Below are positions 44,688 to 52,099 of a stretch of DNA of 64,000 nucleotides, in pieces. Each line of letters begins with the position of its first letter. Position 1 is the stretch's first letter. Source of the DNA: Halorarius litoreus (GTDB taxonomy: Archaea; Halobacteriota; Halobacteria; Halobacteriales; Haloarculaceae); the NCBI RefSeq assembly GCF_024362405.1, contig NZ_CP101454.1, forward strand, positions 868,001-932,000. The letters run 5' to 3'. Below the pieces are notes generated by a model. That model did not search any database. It was not told the DNA's origin and saw only the letters and a list, made by a program, of their open reading frames with translations. The position numbers and the translations under genes were made by a program.

Positions 44688-45491
44688 TTATTTTATAGGG
44701 CCCTCCACAGTCACCGAGCAACCATCGTACTCCTGTGCCCCCGAGTATCTGATTTTGAATTCAGATTCAACCGATTTTCCGTCTATTGAGGTAGCCAATG
44801 AGGTGGTGAACTCAGCCGAATAGGGCGTCGGCTCACAGTCGCGTCCGCTACCCTCAAATGAGAATGGAATGGTTGTTGAGAACAACGTCTCCTGGTCTCC
44901 TCCAAACAGCGTGATGTCCGATGCTTCTCCCTTCTCGTCTTGTGTGTCAAAAATACCGCTTCTATTTTCAGAATCGCGAATACTGTCTGTCGGATTCGGC
45001 ACATCACCACTGAAGATTAAATCTCGGATGCTGACCGGGCCATTTCCTTTGTTCTCAACAACGACCAGCGCTTCCTCTTCTTTCATGGAACCGAGTGCAT
45101 CTGGTATCCGATCCAAATGGTTCGCTCCAACACCGACCTCCTGGATTTCAACATCTGGTTGAATCTCAATCGATGTCTCACCGGTCGGTTCCGCAACGAC
45201 GTCGAACTCCCCCGGCGTGTAGGTCATCCCAAGGTCGAACTCAAGCCGCGTCTCACCGCTGACGACCTTCGATGACCCAACGCGCTCTCCTTTCGGGTCG
45301 ATTAGATTCACACGCTCTGCCTGATTCTCTGGAGCCAGCGATACAACGACCGTCGCCTCATTGACGGCTACATCTTGGAACGGGTCGCCAGAACTTCCAG
45401 GCTGGGTTGAACTGGTACACCCTGCGAGCGCCGTGAGCGTCCCGGCAGCGGTTCCAAGCACGGTACGTCGGGTTGGTGTGTGTTCTGTCAT
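44688..45491 (-). CDS. Conjugation-operon lipoprotein (hypothetical)
   Basis: A 267-residue exported protein with a Tat-like TRRTVLGTAAG signal and lipobox TALAGC. The mature part is a beta-rich surface domain (VVVSLAPENQAERVNL, FDVVAEPTGETSIEI) without a recognised fold. Start ATG 45491 overlaps the stop of the glycoprotein gene by four bases. GC is visibly lower than in flanking genes, suggesting a different origin within the operon. Possibly an outer component of the transfer apparatus. Confidence 0.65.
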   Translation of the reverse strand: MTEHTPTRRTVLGTAAGTLTALAGCTSSTQPGSSGDPFQDVAVNEATVVVSLAPENQAERVNLIDPKGERVGSSKVVSGETRLEFDLGMTYTPGEFDVVAEPTGETSIEIQPDVEIQEVGVGANHLDRIPDALGSMKEEEALVVVENKGNGPVSIRDLIFSGDVPNPTDSIRDSENRSGIFDTQDEKGEASDITLFGGDQETLFSTTIPFSFEGSGRDCEPTPYSAEFTTSLATSIDGKSVESEFKIRYSGAQEYDGCSVTVEGPIK

Positions 45492-47251
45492 GGATATCGG
45501 CCTCGTGGTTCGAAGATGGTTCCCAGCCGTCGCCCCGCATAGATCGCCAGGGCGAACGGCAGGAACCAGGTGAGACTCGTCGTCAGCAGGTCGAGCCATC
45601 CGGCGACAGTGCCGAGTGGATGCCACCGCGTCGTGTCTGCGGCAGTCGTGTACGCAGGGTCATGCGTCAGCCACGACCCCGGTACGTACTGGGCGGTGTA
45701 CACGCCGGGCTCGGTGACGGTCAGCGTCGCCATCCCGGATGAGTTCGTCTGTAGGCGCTCGCCAGCAAGCTCGACGTATCCGTCGCGCCCGGCCACGATT
45801 GGGTCGTAGCGCGTGTCTTCGGCTGGTGACAGCGCGATTGGTTCACCCGTGTCGGCCGCGGTCAGCCGTACGAGTAGTCGTGCCTGTTCGTCGGTCTGGG
45901 AGAGGACGCTGACCTCGACTCGGCTCTCCTGAATTGGACGTAGTGGGCCTGCCCGTTCGAGCGTCGCGTTCACGCCACGGACGATGCCGTTGACACGGAG
46001 GGTCTGCGGTGTTCCAGCACTCGTCCGAATCGCAAGCCCGTACGACGTGGTGTACTCCTGTTCGACCACGTCGACGGTGACATTCGGTGGGAGTGCCGTA
46101 CTGGGTGTCGCTCTGTCCACACCCCAGACGCGCAAGAGTTCGGGACCGTTGCCGGTCGGTTCGGCCCGGGGACCGAGCTTCGACGGATAGGCGTGGACGG
46201 CTACCGGCAGTGCCGGCGACTGGATGGTCGTCTCGTTGGCGGCAGTCGACCGGACCAGACTGTCCCATCGCGTATCGCGTGCAGTGTAGAAACGCCAGAC
46301 GCCACGGATTCGATGCGAGCCGTTCACCGTCAGCTGAATCCCCTGCCAGGGGACGTTGCGAAACACGGCGATTCCCCGGTCTCCGTTCGGGTACCGAGCA
46401 GTCGACACCTCGGTGCGGAGGTTGTACGTGCGAATCGTGACAGTGTCCGAGACCGTGACGGTCTCGCTCGTTCGCGTCGTCTGGGTGCGACTGTCCGTTC
46501 GGTCGGGGGTCGTACCATTGGGGGGCGTGGCCGCAGAGGCGTTCGTGATACGGACGGATTCGCTGAGTGAGACGCGGATGTCGGCTTCCAGTCGAAGCGT
46601 CTCGGTCCCGGCATCGAGTTCGTATGGTAGCGTGGGGTGATGCGTGCCGTCACTTCGGGCGATGACCTCGCCATCCCGAACTAACCGGACTTCTTCGATA
46701 CGATGACTGGCGAGCGAGTACCTGGTCGTCCGGTTGCCGACTGTTGTTTGTGCTGGAACGGCGACGCGATAGTCAACGACACCCCGAACCGTCCCGTGTG
46801 GTGCGGCGTAGACGACCGTCTCATTCGGTGTCGAATGGACTGTCGTCGTCGGGGTGACCGCGAACACCGTGGCATGGGCATCGCGGATGATTGTGCCGTT
46901 CGTCAGGTTCGCGTGTGGTGGGTAGACGGACGCGTTCGCTTTCCCAGCAGGGAACTCTGGGTGGTCGGCTCGCGTCCACCGCGCTGCCGTCGTGGGCGGT
47001 TGGGTGAACGTCAGGTCCGTACCGTTCGCGAGCTGGTGTACCGCGGTGCGGTTCTCCCCGTATGCTTTCCGATACGCCGCATTCGAGATGTAGCGGCTGT
47101 CATTGTCGTGGCTCCACAGCGTCGCGGCCTCACTCTCGTTGAGCCCGTTGCCGTCGGTACCTGGCCGCGGCGGTTGAGCGCTCGACTGGGGAGCGACGCT
47201 ACTCACGAGAAGGAGTGCGAGCAGCGTCACGGCGAGCGACGACATGCGCAT
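45488..47251 (-). CDS. Large secreted, membrane-anchored putative glycoprotein in the conjugation operon
   Basis: A 587-residue protein with a Sec-type signal peptide (VTLLALLLVSSVAPQSSAQ), a long Thr/Asn-rich extracellular region containing about sixteen N-x-S/T sequons and a C-terminal helix (LTTSLTWFLPFALAIYAG) with a basic end inside. Beta-sandwich-like repeats are probable. By position between the VirB2-like and lipoprotein genes it may form an adhesin or mating-pair surface component. ATG 47251 leaves an eight-base gap to the previous gene; ATG 47245 is also possible. No named family recognised. Confidence 0.65.
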   Translation of the reverse strand: MRMSSLAVTLLALLLVSSVAPQSSAQPPRPGTDGNGLNESEAATLWSHDNDSRYISNAAYRKAYGENRTAVHQLANGTDLTFTQPPTTAARWTRADHPEFPAGKANASVYPPHANLTNGTIIRDAHATVFAVTPTTTVHSTPNETVVYAAPHGTVRGVVDYRVAVPAQTTVGNRTTRYSLASHRIEEVRLVRDGEVIARSDGTHHPTLPYELDAGTETLRLEADIRVSLSESVRITNASAATPPNGTTPDRTDSRTQTTRTSETVTVSDTVTIRTYNLRTEVSTARYPNGDRGIAVFRNVPWQGIQLTVNGSHRIRGVWRFYTARDTRWDSLVRSTAANETTIQSPALPVAVHAYPSKLGPRAEPTGNGPELLRVWGVDRATPSTALPPNVTVDVVEQEYTTSYGLAIRTSAGTPQTLRVNGIVRGVNATLERAGPLRPIQESRVEVSVLSQTDEQARLLVRLTAADTGEPIALSPAEDTRYDPIVAGRDGYVELAGERLQTNSSGMATLTVTEPGVYTAQYVPGSWLTHDPAYTTAADTTRWHPLGTVAGWLDLLTTSLTWFLPFALAIYAGRRLGTIFEPRGRYP

Positions 47252-47259
47252 GTGGGCGT

Positions 47260-47694
47260 TCAGAATGGAATCAAGTCCACACACTGTGCGATCGGTAGGC
47301 CCATCGCCGAGCCGCCGACGGTGAATAGCGGCCCGAGGACGACCAGTGTGGCCGCCGAGCGCATGGCGTCCCGTTTGTGCTCCTTCAGCTTCGCCTTCTG
47401 CTCACGCCCGAACGTGAACATCGACAGCAGCGCATCGGACTGCCAGACAACGAGCAGTCCCATGATGCCAAGCCCGGTCGTGATCTGGACGAATCCCTCT
47501 ATCATGTTCGCGAGGGTGTCCGACTCGTCATTACAGACGGGATTCGTCGCGTCTGATTGAGCCGCCACTGGTCCTACTGCGATGAGCGAGACCAGCCCGA
47601 TGATGAGCAACAGTTGTCGTAATACTCGGCGGAGACGGCGATTCGACTCGAGTGTACCGCCTTGTCCGGTCGATGGAGTATGGATCTGGGTCAT
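47260..47694 (-). CDS. VirB2/TrbC-like membrane pilin candidate
   Basis: A 144-residue protein with a signal peptide-like helix ending VGPVAAQS, followed by two hydrophobic helices separated by a basic cytoplasmic loop (REQKAKLKEHKRDAMR). This is the topology of VirB2/TrbC pilins, though somewhat long. Three cysteines could form disulfides outside. It is the first gene of the leftward conjugation operon, preceded by an AT-rich promoter region. Function inferred from topology and position. Confidence 0.5.
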   Translation of the reverse strand: MTQIHTPSTGQGGTLESNRRLRRVLRQLLLIIGLVSLIAVGPVAAQSDATNPVCNDESDTLANMIEGFVQITTGLGIMGLLVVWQSDALLSMFTFGREQKAKLKEHKRDAMRSAATLVVLGPLFTVGGSAMGLPIAQCVDLIPF

Positions 47695-48005
47695 CGATAT
47701 ATTTCACTTATCCATGCCCATATTAAAAGTTCCTAAACGTATGATAATTAAGTGTTGGTGGAGAATTATAATTGGCATAGAAGTTCTCTTCCCCGTGAAT
47801 TGGCAGTAATAGACGATATTGGAATATCATAATATTTCTGTCTTATCATGGCCCTCCCTTCTAGTGGGTTGGTTGTGGCTGCCGGCCAACCAGCGGGCGG
47901 CCGGGAGCGGAGGGTGGGGTGGTGGGGCTGCGGGGCTGTGGAGATACTGAAACACGTCCGAGAGTCACGGGTCAACGAAGAGACAGCAGTGACGGCTGCC
48001 CGAGT
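47695..48005. promoter_or_regulatory. AT-rich promoter region of the conjugation operon
   Basis: About 310 bases without a credible gene. The first 150 bases are strongly AT-rich (for example CATATTAAAAG near 47718-47728 and GATAATTAAG near 47744), suitable for the minus-strand operon promoter. The right part, near the TFB stop, contains G/C-biased repeats (CGGGCGGCCGGGAG, GGGGTGGTGGGG) with no feature I can name. Confidence 0.4.
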
Positions 48006-48929
48006 TTACAGCGCTCGGAGTTCGTCGCGGTACCGCCGCACCGTGACAACGCTCACGTCAGCGATGCCTGCGAGCTCGGCTTGCGTGAAGCTATGCTGTT
48101 CGTTCGTCCGCTCGGCTGCGAGAAGCAACGCCCCACCAGCGACTCCTGCCGGGTTGGATCCGCGTGTCTCTGGTGTTCCGTCCGCCTCTAATACTGCCCG
48201 AGCGCGCCGCTCCGTCGCTGGCGACAGCCCGAGTTCGGAGACGAATCGAGGAAGGAACCGCTCGGGACTACGAGGAGCGGCCGGTAGCCCGAGTTCACGG
48301 TTGAGAACGCTGTAGCCGCTCCGTACCTTTTGTTCCGGCACCCGTGCTACCTGTGCGATGTCTGCGACGGTTTGGGGCCGCCCCTCACACCGACACGCCG
48401 CGTACACGCTCGCTGCGGCAATCGTTTCGATCGACCGCCCACGGAGCAGGTCTGCTTCCTGCGCCGACGAGAACAGCCGACACGCTCGGTCGCGGAACGC
48501 CTTCGTGAATCCGAGCGCGCTCGTCATCCGCCGGATCTCCGTGAGGCCGTACATCTCGTTCCGCTCTCGTTTGCCCCGCCGCTGCGCCCGCGAGTGCTGC
48601 GTTCGAAGCCGACTGAACTTTCGACGCTTCGTCGACGAGAGCGCGTTTCCATTTCCGTCCGTCGACCAGCCGATTTCTGTTGAGAGACCACGGTCATGCC
48701 GCGACGGGGTCCGGGGCGCACCCGTTCGCGAGCGATTTGATCGGTCCTCGAAGTTGCGCCACTCCGGCCCCGTATCCACCGCTTGGTCTGCCAGGACGAG
48801 CCCGCAGTCGTCACACACCGTCTCCGCAGTGTTCATCGTCACCCGGCCGTCGCACTCCGGGCACGTGTTCGCGTCTGTCTGTGTGGTCGACTCATCGTAC
48901 CGCCGCTCGTAGACGTCTGCTCGTTGCAT
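48006..48929 (-). CDS. Transcription initiation factor IIB (TFB) carried by the mobile region
   Basis: A 307-residue TFB. The zinc ribbon (CPECDGR, then CDDCG) is followed by the B-finger region (DTGPEWRNFEDRSNRSRTGAP), a linker and two cyclin folds (GRSIETIAAASVYAACR and GVAGGALLLAAERTNEQ), ending in a helix-turn-helix for BRE contact. Haloarchaea use several TFBs to run different gene sets. One encoded among replicon genes may redirect transcription to element promoters. It is preceded by a two-hairpin leader. Confidence 0.92.
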   Translation of the reverse strand: MQRADVYERRYDESTTQTDANTCPECDGRVTMNTAETVCDDCGLVLADQAVDTGPEWRNFEDRSNRSRTGAPRTPSRHDRGLSTEIGWSTDGNGNALSSTKRRKFSRLRTQHSRAQRRGKRERNEMYGLTEIRRMTSALGFTKAFRDRACRLFSSAQEADLLRGRSIETIAAASVYAACRCEGRPQTVADIAQVARVPEQKVRSGYSVLNRELGLPAAPRSPERFLPRFVSELGLSPATERRARAVLEADGTPETRGSNPAGVAGGALLLAAERTNEQHSFTQAELAGIADVSVVTVRRYRDELRAL

Positions 48930-48987
48930 TCAACTCACGAGGCACGCCTTCCAGCGCCCCTCGCCCGTCACGGGGCCAAAAAACTCG
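48930..48987 (-). promoter_or_regulatory. Two-hairpin leader, copy B (TFB)
   Basis: Transcript-direction GAGTTTTTTG box, then hairpin 1 (48956-48976; GCCCC/GGGGC outer arms, inner U-G and G-C pairs, loop ACGGG). Hairpin 2 (48938-48963; CGAGGGGCGC/GCGTGCCTCG, one mismatch and one wobble, loop TGGAAG) shares the hairpin 1 3' arm. It ends 8 bases before the ATG. Confidence 0.65.
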
Positions 48988-49071
48988 CCTGCGGTCGCGG
49001 TTAGCTGTCCGGGAGTGGCTTGCGTCGCCGATATGGACCTACTGACTAATGACCGGACGATGCCGTGTCGG

Positions 49072-49419
49072 CTACAGATAGTTGAAGAGCGTGTCGACAG
49101 CTCTGTCGATAGGGGCAGATCGGAGTCGACAGACGTAATCTGTCATCAGATTGGGCTGGAGTGATGCAATCGCGTGTGGAACAATCGAACTCTCCTGTGG
49201 CGCGGTTCGACGGTGATACTCATCCGCCCGTATGGGGACGCGAGCGTCGTACCACGTCTTCGTTGTCAGTGCCATACCGATGTACTGCTGCCCATCGAAC
49301 GGGTGTGTCTCGTTGTTCACAACCACCCATGGCCTCGTCGCTTCGTCATCAGGCCTGAACGGATCGCCAGATAGCACGACGTGGCCGCGCTCAAGCGCAT
49401 CGAATGCCGGAGCGCTCAC
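49072..49419 (-). CDS. PemK/MazF-like toxin, pair 1
   Basis: A 115-residue protein with the small beta-barrel pattern of PemK/MazF endoribonucleases: RGHVVLSGDP, RPWVVVNNETHPF, YIGMALTTKTW and a C-terminal helix. The gene overlaps the winged-helix antitoxin upstream by four bases. These toxins cleave RNA and stabilise mobile elements by post-segregational killing. A diverged paralogue is at 50371-50709. No experimental-type evidence in sequence; family by pattern. Confidence 0.72.
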   Translation of the reverse strand: MSAPAFDALERGHVVLSGDPFRPDDEATRPWVVVNNETHPFDGQQYIGMALTTKTWYDARVPIRADEYHRRTAPQESSIVPHAIASLQPNLMTDYVCRLRSAPIDRAVDTLFNYL

Positions 49420-49775
49420 GAGTTGGGGTCCTCGCCATCATCTTCGTCTGCGGCCGCAAGCCACTCCGAACGACGTTCCTCCCCGAGGTGGGCGTCCAGA
49501 AATTCAGCTGTTGAGTGGAAGGTGAACGCATCGCGGACAGCCTCAATATCACCGATTGCCCAGTAGGGTTCCTTATGCCGGACGAGTTCACGCCGCTCGA
49601 GACGGTTTAACACGGGGTGAATCGAGTTCTGTGCAACACCGGAACCTTCTGCGATTTCTGTTGCTTTGAATGCCTGCTCTCGGTTATCGAGCAGGAACCG
49701 GAGGACACGCTCGGCATTTGTCGGTTGTTCGGTACCGGAATCGTGCTTGTCGAACTCATCGATACTGATCGGCAT
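49416..49775 (-). CDS. Winged-helix (MarR-like) antitoxin, pair 1
   Basis: A 119-residue protein with an N-terminal ISIDEFD segment, a winged helix (NAERVLRFLLDNREQAFKAT, then NSIHPVLNRLERRELV and KEPYWAIGD) and an acidic C-terminal tail. It precedes the PemK-like toxin and overlaps it by four bases, the usual antitoxin-first order. It probably represses its own operon and neutralises the toxin. Closely resembles the antitoxin of pair 2. Confidence 0.75.
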   Translation of the reverse strand: MPISIDEFDKHDSGTEQPTNAERVLRFLLDNREQAFKATEIAEGSGVAQNSIHPVLNRLERRELVRHKEPYWAIGDIEAVRDAFTFHSTAEFLDAHLGEERRSEWLAAADEDDGEDPNS

Positions 49776-49860
49776 TGGTGTGTATGGTGGCTTTTGCTCG
49801 TATTCATGTATAAATGTATCCTTGTATGTTGTATTCTTCGCCTACAATAGTCTTGAGCAG

Positions 49861-50301
49861 CTACCCTTGTGGGAGCGGCTTTCGACCCCGGGCATAACAC
49901 TCCCAACACGGGAAGTCGACCGATGAATCCGCACAGTCACACCACTCCGGCGGCTCGGTCCGGGAGTCCTCACGATCTGGCGTGGACGTGGCTTCGACGC
50001 CACCGTCTGCAACCGGACGATCGGAAGCTTGCTTGCGGACCGCAGCCAGCACTGGCTCGCGGATAGCGATCGCTAATCGATGTTTGCACGCCGGCGCGTA
50101 CTCCTGGTCCGCTGGACAGGTACAGTGAACCGGGAGACCGTCGCGGACGACAACCAGATACTCGTGGTCGTCGGGGTTGGTGTAGCTGCCGTTGCGGACG
50201 AGGACTCCGTCGTCGAGAACTGTAAACGAGAAGGCCTCGTACTGGGCACGTTTCAGGAACCGATTCGACACGTCTAACTGGGTCAGTACATGATCTGGCA
50301 C
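49861..50301 (-). CDS. SWIM zinc-finger protein
   Basis: A 146-residue protein. A beta-rich N-terminus (YEAFSFTVLDDGVLVRNGSY) leads to the SWIM motif: HCTCPAD, a spacer, then CKHRLAI (CxC and CxH ligands). A second cysteine group (WCDC, CWEC) lies in the C-terminus. SWIM proteins bind DNA or proteins and are common on haloarchaeal plasmids. The start is GTG at 50299-50301; no in-frame ATG exists nearby, and GTG lies 8 bases after the second leader hairpin, as in the other five copies. Confidence 0.78.
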   Translation of the reverse strand: MPDHVLTQLDVSNRFLKRAQYEAFSFTVLDDGVLVRNGSYTNPDDHEYLVVVRDGLPVHCTCPADQEYAPACKHRLAIAIREPVLAAVRKQASDRPVADGGVEATSTPDREDSRTEPPEWCDCADSSVDFPCWECYARGRKPLPQG

Positions 50302-50353
50302 GTTGCTCGGGCGCTTCAGTGAGCGCCTCGCCCGTCGAGGCGCACAGAAAACG
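50302..50353 (-). promoter_or_regulatory. Two-hairpin leader, copy C (SWIM protein)
   Basis: Transcript-direction CGTTTTCTGT box, then hairpin 1 (50323-50343; perfect 8-base arms GCGCCTCG/CGAGGCGC, loop ACGGG). Hairpin 2 (50310-50327; GGCGCT/AGCGCC, loop CACTGA) reuses part of the 3' arm and ends 8 bases before the GTG. It lies 17 bases after the upstream toxin stop, so it may be an intra-operon leader. Confidence 0.65.
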
Positions 50354-50370
50354 CCCGAGCTCGGAGCCGT

Positions 50371-50709
50371 TCAACAGTCAAGACCGACGTACTGGCCGAG
50401 TTGGGCCACTACAGTCTCAACAATGGAGGGTCGCAATTGTCCCTGATACCGGTCGAAGTCGGCATGCTTGATCGTTGTACAGTACCACGGCGAGACGTAG
50501 CTCTGTGTGGATGTCCCGCCAGCTGTCCAATCATCTTCTTCGACCTGAATCCCTGCTGAATGGTCGGTGGTCGTCAACCCAACAGCGAGGCATTCTTCGG
50601 TAGCAAACGGGTACGTATCATCACTCACCACAAGCCATGGGCGATACAACTCACCGTTCTTGAACAGGGCTGGTCCCCATCTTACATCACCACGGTTGAC
50701 TACGGACAT
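50371..50709 (-). CDS. PemK/MazF-like toxin, pair 2
   Basis: A 112-residue paralogue of the toxin at 49072: RGDVRWGPALFKNGELYRP, WLVVSDDTYPFATEECLAVG, LTTTDHSAG. Identity between the two is low outside these blocks, so they are old duplicates or separate acquisitions. The ATG directly abuts the stop of the winged-helix antitoxin. Likely RNA-cleaving addiction toxin. Confidence 0.7.
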   Translation of the reverse strand: MSVVNRGDVRWGPALFKNGELYRPWLVVSDDTYPFATEECLAVGLTTTDHSAGIQVEEDDWTAGGTSTQSYVSPWYCTTIKHADFDRYQGQLRPSIVETVVAQLGQYVGLDC

Positions 50710-51048
50710 CTATTCGTTGCCGGAGTTCCATTCCTCGGGATTCTCGTCTCCAAATCGCTCAGTCATCGCCCGCGCCGTAGACCGGGTTGACGTATAGGTC
50801 GCCAGCGCCTCCTCATCGCCAATCGCCCAGTAATGACCGCGATGTCGAACGAGGCCTCGTTCTTCAAGTCTCGAGAGTACGGCACCGATGCTGTTGCGAA
50901 CCACGCCGGTGCGCTCAGCGATCTCTCCAGGGGTGAACGCCTGTTCGGAGTTGGTTGCGAGGAACGAGAGCACTCGCTCCGCGTTCGTTCCACGGTGTCG
51001 GAGATCCTCTTCGGAGGACGACTGAAACGTGTCGATGTCGATTGGCAT
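50710..51048 (-). CDS. Winged-helix (MarR-like) antitoxin, pair 2
   Basis: A 112-residue protein with IDIDTFQ start, winged helix (NAERVLSFLATNSEQAFTPG, NSIGAVLSRLEERGLV, RGHYWAIGD) and short acidic tail. Clearly homologous to the antitoxin of pair 1 (shared NAERVL, AF, NSI, YWAIGD positions). Precedes and abuts its toxin gene. AT-rich sequence at 51050-51100 should hold the promoter. Confidence 0.75.
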   Translation of the reverse strand: MPIDIDTFQSSSEEDLRHRGTNAERVLSFLATNSEQAFTPGEIAERTGVVRNSIGAVLSRLEERGLVRHRGHYWAIGDEEALATYTSTRSTARAMTERFGDENPEEWNSGNE

Positions 51049-51139
51049 ACTCGTATATCGGCGATAGTTGTACTAATATGTACGGACTGTACGTAGTGTA
51101 CAATACTGTACTTCATCAATGAGAGATGGGGCACAGTTG

Positions 51140-51766
51140 CTACCGTTGGCGTCGAACCCGGACGGTCGTCGGATCGCCGACCGCTTCGAGCGTCTGCTCG
51201 CGGATGTATTCGAGTGCCCCGTCCAGATCGAACGCCCCCGTATCGACCATGTCTCCGACGACGCGCTTCACCGCCTCGAATTGTCCACGGGTGTAGTCAT
51301 CCCCGACTGGGTGCCCGTCGTGCCAGCGAACCGTCTTGAGGATGCCGTGCCCGACTGTCGGACTATCGGTGACGAGCTCCGAATCGTACTCGAGTCCGAG
51401 CCACAGGGTCCGATACGCCGTCACCCTGAAATCGCGGTCGACGACGTAGAACGCTTCGTGGTGCAGAAAGTCGAGTTCGTCCGTGAGGAGTTGCTCGAAC
51501 CCCACGTCGGTCACTCTCGGGAGCGGTTCGACGTCGGTCGGGATATCTCTACTAAGATGATACTGGTCCGCGAGCCGCTCGATGTCCTCACCTGCGGCGA
51601 GGGCATCGTGGACCTCTCCCGTCCACTGTGAGGGAATCTCGCCGCCGAATGGTGTCGCTTCGGTGATGCGGTGTTTCAGGCGCAGCTGGCAGCCGCCCCA
51701 GTGCGAGTAGTGCAGGTTGTAGTTGCCGTCGGTGCGTTCGTACGCGATGAGTGCTCGGTGTCCCAT
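51140..51766 (-). CDS. Conserved haloarchaeal plasmid protein (DUF6735-like)
   Basis: A 208-residue protein beginning MGHRALIAYERTDGNYNLHY, a hallmark of a haloarchaeal family I remember as DUF6735, of unknown function. It has no membrane helix; two parts (LHHEAFYVVDRDFRVTAYRT and LWLGLEYDSELV) suggest an alpha/beta fold. Common on haloarchaeal plasmids and proviruses. ATG 51766 was chosen from this conserved start and from its 10-base distance to the leader hairpin. No role proposed. Confidence 0.7.
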   Translation of the reverse strand: MGHRALIAYERTDGNYNLHYSHWGGCQLRLKHRITEATPFGGEIPSQWTGEVHDALAAGEDIERLADQYHLSRDIPTDVEPLPRVTDVGFEQLLTDELDFLHHEAFYVVDRDFRVTAYRTLWLGLEYDSELVTDSPTVGHGILKTVRWHDGHPVGDDYTRGQFEAVKRVVGDMVDTGAFDLDGALEYIREQTLEAVGDPTTVRVRRQR

Positions 51767-51826
51767 TGCAGACTCCGAGAGGCGCGTGTGCCCGCGCCCC
51801 TCACCCGTGAGGGGCAAATAAACTCG
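51767..51826 (-). promoter_or_regulatory. Two-hairpin leader, copy D (DUF6735-like gene)
   Basis: Transcript-direction GAGTTTATTT box, then hairpin 1 (51796-51815; GCCCCTC/GAGGGGC, loop ACGGGT). Hairpin 2 (51777-51802; GAGGGGCGCG/CGCGCCTCTC, ten pairs with one G-U, loop GGCACA) reuses the 3' arm. A GGAG Shine-Dalgarno-like motif lies directly after hairpin 2, which ends 10 bases before the ATG. Confidence 0.7.
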
Positions 51827-52099
51827 GCGTCGGGACGCAGCGGAACTCCGAAACTCGACGAATGGATGACCACAAGAGTCCATCGAGTGTCTGTGGCCTC
51901 GGGTTTCCGTTTGAATGTTTGCCGAGGTAGCGCCGGTGGTTGCTCGGACGGGTCCGTTCGTGCTATCCTCCTCGGCGGGGGTCCAGCGCTTCCGGTGGAA
52001 CGCGATGTCCACACGGCTGGACAATCGCGACTGTCGGGCCGACTACCACGAGCCCCGAGAGTCGTTCGTCACACCGAGGACACCGTGCCGATGCCCCCG
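51827..52099. other. Intergenic region upstream of the DUF6735-like gene
   Basis: About 270 bases between the leader of one minus-strand gene and the stop of the next. I see no coding frame with credible composition, no repeat and no clear TATA box. It may contain the promoter of the DUF6735-like gene. Confidence 0.3.

Noticed and set aside
47766..47975. 69-codon minus-strand frame before the TFB gene
   Set aside because: Spans the AT-rich promoter region; mixed composition and no family resemblance.
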